Shown here piece by piece: positions 8,677 to 15,217 of a DNA stretch of 61,651 nt. The translations under genes were made by a program, and so were the position numbers. Source of the stretch: an uncultured Bacteroidales bacterium (GTDB lineage Bacteria > Bacteroidota > Bacteroidia > Bacteroidales > UBA932); NCBI GenBank assembly GCA_905235995.1, contig CAJONI010000019.1, forward strand, positions 1 through 61,651, in the 5' to 3' direction. The notes below the pieces were generated by a model, which was not told the DNA's origin, made no database searches, and saw nothing but the letters and a program-made list of their open reading frames with translations. Positions within the stretch are counted from its first letter, which is position 1, and the number at the start of each line of letters is the position of its first letter.

Positions 8677-8755
8677 TGGCTTTTGGAGCCGCGAGCATTT
8701 TTCTGCGAGCGGGACAAAAGCCAGAGCCGCAAAGCCCGTAGAGCCGCGAAGCCCG
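8677..8755 (+). repeat. Structured leader / repeat element upstream of malQ
   Basis: A 9-bp perfect inverted repeat (TGGCTTTTG 8677-8685; CAAAAGCCA 8715-8723) encloses a second stem CCGC (8689-8692)/GCGG (8709-8712) and a third GCA/TGC (8695-8697/8704-8706) capped by TTTTTC. The stems are separated by GA-rich internal loops that could form tandem G-A pairs. Downstream are two near-identical 15-mers, GAGCCGCAAAGCCCG (8724-8738) and GAGCCGCGAAGCCCG (8741-8755), and a partial third copy at 8686-8694. No known riboswitch class is recognised. It may be an interspersed repeat or a cis-regulatory RNA. Confidence 0.5.
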
Positions 8756-8785
8756 AACGAAGAAGACAATAAAAAACAACATCCT

Positions 8786-10813
8786 ATGGAAAAGATTACA
8801 ATCAAGACCATCGGGCCGTGGATGCCGCACGGACAGCAGATCTATATTTGCGGCAGCTGCCCCGTGCTCGGCAACTGGGATACCCGCCGGGCCCTGCCCA
8901 TGACCCCCACCCAGGGCATCATCTGGCATATCGATATCGACAAAGACCTGTTGCCCCAATCTTTCGAATATAAATTCCTCCGCAAGGAACTCGACGGCAG
9001 TTTCACCTGGGAGACCTGCTTCAACCGCACCGACCCCTACGCCGTCACCGAGACCACTTTCCCCAACCAGCATCCCCGCTACGCCGGAACGGCCATTCCC
9101 GTGTTCTCCCTCCGCAGCAGGCACTCAGCCGGCATAGGCGACTTCTCCGACATCAAACTCATGGTCGACTGGGCCGCCTCGACCGGTCAGGCCGTGCTCC
9201 AGCTGCTGCCGGTCAACGATACCACTTCCACCAAGACCTGGACCGACTCCTATCCCTACGGCGGCATCACCATCATGGCCCTGCACCCCATCTACCTGAA
9301 CCTGCGGGCCATAGGTCCCCTGCGCGACCCTCACGCGCAGGAAGCCTTCGAGAAAGAGGCCGCGGCCCTCAACGCCCTGCCGCAGCTCGACTATGAGCTG
9401 GTGTTCACCCTCAAGGAACGCTACACCCGCACCATCTTCGCCCAGAAAGGCGTCAGGACCATGGGCACAAAGGCCTTCCAGGCTTTCTTCAAGGCCAACC
9501 GCGACTGGCTGCTGCCCTACGCCGCCTTCTGCGTGCTGCGCGACCGCTTCGGCACCGCCGACTTCTCGCAGTGGAAACGCCTGAAGAAATACAGCGCCGC
9601 CGGCGTGTCGCGCCTCTATGGCGAAGCCAAGGCGGAGATGGACTACTACATCTTCGTGCAGTATCACCTCGACCAGCAGCTGCGCGAAGTGCACGAGTAC
9701 GCCCGGAAGAAGGGCGTCGCGCTCAAGGGCGACATCCCCATCGGCATCACCCCCCACAGCGTCGAAGCCTGGGCACAGCCCGAATACTTCAATATGGGCG
9801 AACAGGCCGGCGCCCCGCCGGATGCCTTCGCAGTCGACGGGCAGAACTGGGGTTTCCCCACATACAACTGGGACCATATGGCCAGCGACGGCTACGCCTG
9901 GTGGAAACGCCGCTTCCGCAAGATGGCCGAATATTTCGACGCCTACCGCATCGACCACGTGCTGGGCTTCTTCCGCATCTGGGAGATTCCCGTACCCTTC
10001 AAGTCGGGCCTGATGGGACATTTCAGTCCCGCCCAGCCCTTCTCCCCCGACGAGCTCCGCTGGAGAGGCTTCCCCTTCGACGAATGGCGGCACGCCCAGC
10101 CCTATGCCGACGACCCGCGCGAGGTGCTCTTCCTGGAAGACCCCGTCCAGAAGGGCATGTGGCATCCCCGCATCAGCGCCCAGTACACCCGCAGCTACAA
10201 CGACCTGCAGCAGTGGGAGAAGGACGCCTACAACCGCTTATACGACGATTTCTACTACCACCGCAACACCGATTTCTGGAAAGAACAGGCCCTGCGCAAG
10301 CTGCCCGAGCTCATCGGCGCCACCGACATGCTCACCTGCGCCGAAGATCTGGGAATGATCCCGGCCTGCGTACCCGAGGTGCTCAACGACCTCCACATCC
10401 TCTCGCTGGAAGTGCAGCGCATGCCCAAGGATCCCTGCGTCGAGCTGGGCGATCCGGCATACTACCCCTACATGAGCGTCTGCACCACGGGCTCCCACGA
10501 CACCAGCACCCTGCGCGGCTGGTGGGGAGAGAGCCACGACGGCGCCGACTGCCCCGTGCCGATCTGCCGCCGCATAGTCGAGAGCCATCTCGCATCTCCC
10601 GCCATGCTCACCATCCTGCCCCTGCAGGACTGGTTCTCCCTGGAACCTTCGCTCAGGGTGGAGGATCCCGGCTCGGAGCGCATCAACGTCCCCGCCATTT
10701 CCAAGCACTACTGGCGCTGGCGCATGCACGTATGTCTCGAAGACATGATTGAAAATACCGCATTCAACGATACCGTCGCCGGACTCGTGGCCTGGAGCGG
10801 AAGAAAGGCCTGA
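8786..10813 (+). CDS. malQ: 4-alpha-glucanotransferase (GH77) with one N-terminal starch-binding domain
   Basis: 675 residues, cytoplasmic. Residues 1 to about 100 form a CBM20 starch-binding domain (GSCPVLGNWD, then FEYKF). The GH77 catalytic domain follows: GDIPIGI, the nucleophile-containing DAYRIDH, the acid/base glutamate in CAEDLG and the conserved GSHDTSTLRGWW. MalQ disproportionates malto-oligosaccharides, feeding glucose and longer chains to glycolysis and glycogen metabolism. As far as I recall, many Bacteroidales homologues are longer with two CBM20 domains, so this is a compact version. The symporter gene starts 6 bases after the stop. A divergent promoter and structured leader lie upstream. 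Confidence 0.92.
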   Translation: MEKITIKTIGPWMPHGQQIYICGSCPVLGNWDTRRALPMTPTQGIIWHIDIDKDLLPQSFEYKFLRKELDGSFTWETCFNRTDPYAVTETTFPNQHPRYAGTAIPVFSLRSRHSAGIGDFSDIKLMVDWAASTGQAVLQLLPVNDTTSTKTWTDSYPYGGITIMALHPIYLNLRAIGPLRDPHAQEAFEKEAAALNALPQLDYELVFTLKERYTRTIFAQKGVRTMGTKAFQAFFKANRDWLLPYAAFCVLRDRFGTADFSQWKRLKKYSAAGVSRLYGEAKAEMDYYIFVQYHLDQQLREVHEYARKKGVALKGDIPIGITPHSVEAWAQPEYFNMGEQAGAPPDAFAVDGQNWGFPTYNWDHMASDGYAWWKRRFRKMAEYFDAYRIDHVLGFFRIWEIPVPFKSGLMGHFSPAQPFSPDELRWRGFPFDEWRHAQPYADDPREVLFLEDPVQKGMWHPRISAQYTRSYNDLQQWEKDAYNRLYDDFYYHRNTDFWKEQALRKLPELIGATDMLTCAEDLGMIPACVPEVLNDLHILSLEVQRMPKDPCVELGDPAYYPYMSVCTTGSHDTSTLRGWWGESHDGADCPVPICRRIVESHLASPAMLTILPLQDWFSLEPSLRVEDPGSERINVPAISKHYWRWRMHVCLEDMIENTAFNDTVAGLVAWSGRKA

Positions 10814-10819
10814 TTCCGG

Positions 10820-12079
10820 ATGACTGAAGAGAAAAAGAAGAAGGGCCTGGCCCTCCACTGGCAGATACTGATAGGCATAGGAGCCGGTGCCGCTTTCGGC
10901 ATCCTGCTCAGCCGGATAGTCCCGTTCGAGAACTGGTCGCCCTGGATAAAGTGGGCGGGCGATATCTTCCTCCGCGGCCTGCGGATGATAGTCATTCCGC
11001 TGGTATTCACCTCCATAGCCCTCGGCGTGGCCGGAATGGGCGGTACCGCGGCTCTCGGCCGCATAGCCGGCAAGACCCTGATCTACTATGTCGTCACGAC
11101 CCTGATCGCCGCCACCATAGGACTGTTGGTGGTCAACCTCATCCGGCCCGGCGTGGGAGCGAACCTCAACCTCACGCAGGCGGTGCCCGAGCTCAATTCA
11201 GGCAAAGTGTCGTTCATCGACCAGATCGTCTCAATCGTACCCGCGAACGTCTTCCAGGCCATGGCCGAAGGCAACCTGCTGCCCATCATCTTCTTCGCCG
11301 TGATCTTCGGCTTCTTCATGAACAAGGTCGAGGAGAGGCACGCCAACACGCTGAAGAACCTTTTCGAGGCCATCTACGAGGTGATAATGAAGATCACTTT
11401 CTTCCTCATCCACCTTGCGCCTTACGGAGTCTTCGCGATAGTCGCCACGGTGGTGGGTGCGCAGGCGGGCAACCCCGAAGCCCTGCTTTCCATGGCGGGT
11501 TCGCTGGGAGTGTTCGTGCTGGTCATCTGGGGTGGCATGATGATCCATGCCTTCCTGGTGCTGCCGGCCACCGTGCGGGTGCTGGGCCGCGTCAATCCCT
11601 GGCGGCACATGGCCAAGATGTCCACCGTCCTTCTGACAGCATTCTCCACCTGCTCTTCCGGAGCCGCGCTCCCGATCAACATCCGCGATTCGGAAGAGAA
11701 GTGCGGCATCTCCAACAAGATAGCCAGCTTCGTGCTTCCGCTGGGCTGCACCATCAACATGAACGGAACGGCTCTCTACGAGTGCGTGACGGCCATCTTC
11801 ATCGCCCAGGCCTACGGCATCGACCTGTCGCTGGCCCAGCAGATAATGATAGTCTTCACTGCACTGCTGGCTGCCATCGGCTCCGCCGGCATTCCCATGG
11901 CCGGCATGGTGATGCTGACCATAGTGCTCTCGGCTGTCGGCCTTCCGCTCGAAGGCATAGGTCTGGTGCTGGCGGTCGAGCAGCTATGCGACATGCCCCG
12001 CTCCTTCGTCAACGTGTACGGCGATTCATGCGGTGCTGTGATCATCGCCCGAAGCGAAGGCGAAGAGCTTACGATTTAG
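10820..12079 (+). CDS. Dicarboxylate/amino acid:cation symporter (DAACS family)
   Basis: 419 residues, eight helices plus two re-entrant hairpins, inner membrane. Hairpin 1 has the serine-rich tip TCSSGAALP, helix 7 has the cation-binding NMNGTA (NMDGT in the classical members), and helix 8 has DMPRSFVNVYGDS, keeping the aspartate and arginine that bind amino-acid or dicarboxylate substrates. The family takes up glutamate, aspartate, serine/threonine or C4-dicarboxylates with Na+ or H+; which one cannot be decided here. The gene follows malQ by 6 bases and ends just before a perfect hairpin with a T7 tract. Confidence 0.88.
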   Translation: MTEEKKKKGLALHWQILIGIGAGAAFGILLSRIVPFENWSPWIKWAGDIFLRGLRMIVIPLVFTSIALGVAGMGGTAALGRIAGKTLIYYVVTTLIAATIGLLVVNLIRPGVGANLNLTQAVPELNSGKVSFIDQIVSIVPANVFQAMAEGNLLPIIFFAVIFGFFMNKVEERHANTLKNLFEAIYEVIMKITFFLIHLAPYGVFAIVATVVGAQAGNPEALLSMAGSLGVFVLVIWGGMMIHAFLVLPATVRVLGRVNPWRHMAKMSTVLLTAFSTCSSGAALPINIRDSEEKCGISNKIASFVLPLGCTINMNGTALYECVTAIFIAQAYGIDLSLAQQIMIVFTALLAAIGSAGIPMAGMVMLTIVLSAVGLPLEGIGLVLAVEQLCDMPRSFVNVYGDSCGAVIIARSEGEELTI

Positions 12080-12088
12080 TATTTCTTC

Positions 12089-12117
12089 ATGCCGGGCTTG
12101 ACCCGGCATCTTTTTTT
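12089..12117 (+). terminator. Rho-independent terminator made of a half-copy of the palindromic repeat
   Basis: Arms ATGCCGGG and CCCGGCAT with loop CTTGA (12089-12109), then C and seven Ts. It starts 9 bases after the symporter stop. The same hairpin recurs at 30113-30133 and 37571-37591. Its loop TTG (12098-12100) is also correctly placed as a -33 element for the next promoter. Confidence 0.75.
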
Positions 12118-12127
12118 ATTATCTTTG
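12097..12127 (+). promoter_or_regulatory. Promoter for the GT4 gene, -33 inside the palindromic repeat
   Basis: CTTG (12097-12100) lies 19 bp upstream of TATCTTTG (12120-12127), the consensus spacing. This places transcription start near 12132 and supports the GTG start at 12152 over the ATG at 12089. Confidence 0.55.
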
Positions 12128-12151
12128 CGGTCAATTTTTGAAGAAAATATC

Positions 12152-13318
12152 GTGAAGATATTGTTTGTACTTAATAATTTTTACATGCAGGGCAACGGTC
12201 TGGCCTCATCCGCGAGGCGGACCGTCCAATATCTGAAGGAGGCCGGAGAAGACGTACGCGTGCTCTCCGGACCGAATCCCGACCCCAATGGTCCCCAGCC
12301 CGATTTTCTGCTCAAGCGCTTCGACTTCCCGTTCGTTCAGCCCATAGTCACCGCGCAGGGCTACCAATTCGCAGCCAGCGTACCCGAAGTCATGGAAGAA
12401 GCCGTACGCTGGGCCGACGTGGTCCATCTTGAGGAACCCTTCGTGATTGAAGACCGCCTTATCAAGATAGCGGAGAAGCAGGGCAAGCCCATCTCGGCCA
12501 CCTATCATCTCCATCCCGAGAACATCACCAACTCGCTGGGGCCGCTCCGCAACTGGAAAGGTCTCAACCGGAAGATCCTCAGGAGCTGGTGCGACCTGAC
12601 TTTCAGCCATTGCAGCTTCGTGCAGTGCCCTACTGAGAACGTACAGGACCGTCTGCGCCGCTACCATCTCCCCAATCCGACCTACGTCATATCCAACGGG
12701 GTGGAGCCTGACGAGAGCATACGGCCCGTCGATCCTCCGAAGGGCTACGATGATCCCGAGCGTCCGCTCCATGTGGTCTATATCGGACGGCTGACGCTGG
12801 AAAAAGACCAGGACACTTTGCTGGATGCCATGCGCTACAGCAAATTCGCCAGGCGGATCCAACTGCACTTCGCCGGCAAAGGCCCTGACGAACGGCGTAT
12901 CAAGCGCAAGGCGCACAAACTCTTCACCGACGGAGTGCTGGCCTACGACCCTGTTTTCACTTTCGAAGATCGCAACGGGCTGCGCCGTCTGGCAGCAGAG
13001 GCCGATCTCTGCGTCCATTGCGCCACCGTCGAAGTGGAAGGCCTTTCCATCATGGAAGCCATGCAGCAGGGTGTCGTCCCCATCATCGCCGCCGGCCGCT
13101 ACAGCGGCACCTCCCAGTTCGCCATCGACAAGCGCAGCGTCTTCCCGGAAAGGAATCCGGAAGCGCTCGCCCACCGCATCGACTACTGGCTCTCTCATCC
13201 TGCCGAACGCTGGGTCACAGGCCAGCGCTATGTGGAGCACATGCAGCAGTACAACATACGCCGCTCCGTAGAGCAGCTTATCGTCCTGTTCAAACAGGTT
13301 ACAGGAATCAGCGAATGA
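12152..13318 (+). CDS. Glycosyltransferase family 4
   Basis: 388 residues with two Rossmann halves (GT-B fold). The N-terminal acceptor half begins VKILFVLNNFYMQGNGLASS. The C-terminal nucleotide-sugar half has VVYIGRLTLEKDQDTLLDAM and the E-x7-E donor motif in VEGLSIMEAMQQGVVP. I chose the GTG at 12152 because it gives the normal GT4 first strand and lies 24 bases after a strong -7 box. The ATG at 12089 belongs to the upstream terminator repeat. The likely role is transfer of a sugar to a lipid or surface glycan, but donor and acceptor are unknown. Its 3' end overlaps prmC by 11 bp, convergently. Confidence 0.8.
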   Translation: MKILFVLNNFYMQGNGLASSARRTVQYLKEAGEDVRVLSGPNPDPNGPQPDFLLKRFDFPFVQPIVTAQGYQFAASVPEVMEEAVRWADVVHLEEPFVIEDRLIKIAEKQGKPISATYHLHPENITNSLGPLRNWKGLNRKILRSWCDLTFSHCSFVQCPTENVQDRLRRYHLPNPTYVISNGVEPDESIRPVDPPKGYDDPERPLHVVYIGRLTLEKDQDTLLDAMRYSKFARRIQLHFAGKGPDERRIKRKAHKLFTDGVLAYDPVFTFEDRNGLRRLAAEADLCVHCATVEVEGLSIMEAMQQGVVPIIAAGRYSGTSQFAIDKRSVFPERNPEALAHRIDYWLSHPAERWVTGQRYVEHMQQYNIRRSVEQLIVLFKQVTGISE

Positions 13319-14222
13319 CGAAGCGGTCGCGGCCGGAGAGGTCTTTCTCCAGCCGGGAACCGGGGAAAAGGGCGGCCGTTTCAGAGCCGAAACGCTCGTT
13401 TATTTCCAGATACACATGACCGTCAGGACGAAGCAGGGCTTCGGCCCAGCGGGCGACTGCGCGGTAGAACTTCAGGGGGTCCTCGTCGGGGACGAAGAGC
13501 GCTTCGGCGGGTTCGAAGTCCAGGACGTTCGGTCGCATGGCGGAGCGCTCGCTTTCGCAGATGTACGGCGGGTTCGACACCATGACGTCGAACTTCGGCA
13601 GTCCGGCGGGCGGTGCGGACAGGATATCGGCCGAGAAGAAAACGGGCTTGGCGCCGCGAACCTTGATGCGCTGCCGGCAGGCATGGCGCAGGGCGGCATC
13701 CGAAATGTCGCAGCCGTAGACCATCGCCTCGCGGAATTCCGCAGCCAGCGACCATGCTATGCAGCCCGAACCGGTGCAGAGGTCAAGGATGTTGAAAGGC
13801 TCCTCGCCTATCTCCGTCCCGGACAAGTCATCGATGATACGCGAAACCATCTCTTCGGTTTCAGGACGCGGGATGAGGCAACCCTCGCCCACCCTGAAAC
13901 GATGGCCGCAGAACTCCGTGAACCCCAACACATACTGCAACGGCCTGCCAGTAGAAAGATCCTCAAGAGCGGCGACAATGTCGTTGCTAGAAGCGGAATT
14001 GAGCGGGTGATATTGCGTCTGGACCGCATTTATCTGCGGTCCAGACGCAATATCAGAGCGAAATGGAGCGTTTAAGACAAGATCGGGATCTGATATATAC
14101 TTATAGGAAGGAATCTCGAGAAAGTGCTCCAGCAGGCGGAAGGCCATGGCCTTGGCCTCCGGCTCCGGATACAGAGGAGCGAGCCGGGAGACGCAAAGAG
14201 CCACGAATTCTCCGAGAGTCAT
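13308..14222 (-). CDS. prmC: Peptide chain release factor N5-glutamine methyltransferase
   Basis: 304 residues. An N-terminal helical domain (1 to about 50) binds release factor. The SAM domain has LIPRPETEE, LDLCTGSGCIAWSL (motif I) and the catalytic SNPPYI. PrmC methylates the GGQ glutamine of RF1 and RF2. Oddity: residues about 57-72 (DIASGPQINAVQTQYH) are encoded by a perfect 48-nt palindrome at 14008-14055, inserted in frame in the linker before STGRPLQYVLG; family members normally lack this. Start chosen at 14222 (MTLGEFVALC), the only start matching the family N-terminus. Last gene of the PBP1A-ddl-prmC run; overlaps the GT4 end by 11 bp. Confidence 0.92.
   Translation of the reverse strand: MTLGEFVALCVSRLAPLYPEPEAKAMAFRLLEHFLEIPSYKYISDPDLVLNAPFRSDIASGPQINAVQTQYHPLNSASSNDIVAALEDLSTGRPLQYVLGFTEFCGHRFRVGEGCLIPRPETEEMVSRIIDDLSGTEIGEEPFNILDLCTGSGCIAWSLAAEFREAMVYGCDISDAALRHACRQRIKVRGAKPVFFSADILSAPPAGLPKFDVMVSNPPYICESERSAMRPNVLDFEPAEALFVPDEDPLKFYRAVARWAEALLRPDGHVYLEINERFGSETAALFPGSRLEKDLSGRDRFVIR
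14008..14055 (-). repeat. 48-nt perfect palindrome inserted in frame in prmC
   Basis: Two 21-nt arms (14008-14028 and 14035-14055) are exact reverse complements, separated by the loop TTTATC (14029-14034). The total is 48 nt, exactly 16 codons. On the coding strand it opens T|GAT|ATT|GCG, so the TGA at its edge is out of frame and no stop arises. The insert lies in the linker between the helical domain and the catalytic domain. No other copy is visible in the window. Confidence 0.85.
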
Positions 14223-14238
14223 ATCGAGAGATTCCGGT

Positions 14239-15216
14239 TCAGGCCCGGAACGACGAGATGGCTTCTGCGATGATGCCGTCCAGCACTTCGGACACTTCCA
14301 TGCCGGCGGCACGAATCTGGGCCGGGACCAGCGACATTTTCGTCATGCCTGGTATGGGATTGATCTCCAGGAAATAGACCTGGCCGCTCTCCGAGAGGAT
14401 GTAGTCGCAGCGTATCATGCCGCTGCAGCCGAAATGCTGGTAGATACGGCGCGTCTGCTCGCGCACCTTCATCTCTACCTCCCTGGAAATCTGCGCCGGG
14501 CATACCTCGTCGCTCTTGCCCATGTACTTCGCCTCGTAGTCGAAATACTCGTTGTGGGAAATGATCTCCGTGACCGGCAGGGTGATTATCTCCCCGCCGC
14601 GGCTGAACACCCCTTCCGTAAGCTCCCGGCCCGGGATGAAGCTCTCGATGAGCACGTCGTCGCTCTCGGAGAATGCCGCCGCGACCGCAGCCGCGAGGTC
14701 TTCCTGCCTCTTGACCTTCGTCACGCCGAAGGAACTTCCTCCGTCGTTGGGCTTTACGAATACCGGCAGGCCCAGCTTCTCCACCACCTCCTCGGGGTTG
14801 AACGCTTCGCCGCGATGGAAGAACATCTCAGGGGCCAGGGGAATCCCGACGCCCTGCAGGCCCTTCTTGCAGGCATGCTTGTCGAAGGTTATGGCCGACA
14901 CCCGCGACGAGCAGGTGGTGAAAGGAAGGCCGTGCCTCTCCAGCTCGGCCTGCAGGATGCCGTTCTCGCCCGGAGTCCCGTGGATCATGATCACCGCCAC
15001 GTCGTATTCCTTGAGGCGGGAAGGGATGAAGGGCGCCACGGGCACGGCGACGTCGGTCACCGAAGGGTCGCAGACCGACCACTGCCCGTTCCGCAGCAAA
15101 AGTTCCGTAACTTCATATCGTGCGGGGTCGAGGCACGTGGCCACATACTTCCCGCTGAGCACCGAGATGCCCCATTCGGAGGAATCGCCTCCGTAAATCA
15201 ATGCTGTCCTGATCAT
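14239..15216 (-). CDS. ddl: D-alanine--D-alanine ligase
   Basis: 325 residues, cytoplasmic, making D-Ala-D-Ala for peptidoglycan. It has the ATP-grasp fold: N-terminal IYGGDSSEWGISVLSG, the HGTPGENG loop, VKPNDGGSSFGV, and the metal-binding end EINPIPGMT. The usual GGxSxEHxVS start is altered to GGDSSEWGIS, as in some Bacteroidota enzymes. The ATG at 15216 lies one base after the PBP1A stop on the same strand, and prmC follows after 16 bases. The upstream start at 15333 would run into the PBP1A coding region and was not used. Confidence 0.93.
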   Translation of the reverse strand: MIRTALIYGGDSSEWGISVLSGKYVATCLDPARYEVTELLLRNGQWSVCDPSVTDVAVPVAPFIPSRLKEYDVAVIMIHGTPGENGILQAELERHGLPFTTCSSRVSAITFDKHACKKGLQGVGIPLAPEMFFHRGEAFNPEEVVEKLGLPVFVKPNDGGSSFGVTKVKRQEDLAAAVAAAFSESDDVLIESFIPGRELTEGVFSRGGEIITLPVTEIISHNEYFDYEAKYMGKSDEVCPAQISREVEMKVREQTRRIYQHFGCSGMIRCDYILSESGQVYFLEINPIPGMTKMSLVPAQIRAAGMEVSEVLDGIIAEAISSFRA

Positions 15217-15217
15217 G

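Noticed and set aside
10820-12079. NMNGT in place of NMDGT as a sign of a broken symporter
   Set aside because: The rest of the cation and substrate sites are intact and the substitution also occurs in related family branches, so no loss of function is claimed.
12089-12151. ATG at 12089 as the start of the glycosyltransferase
   Set aside because: The codons MPGLTRHLF come from the palindromic terminator repeat, and the promoter -7 box lies inside this stretch. The GTG at 12152 gives the normal family N-terminus.
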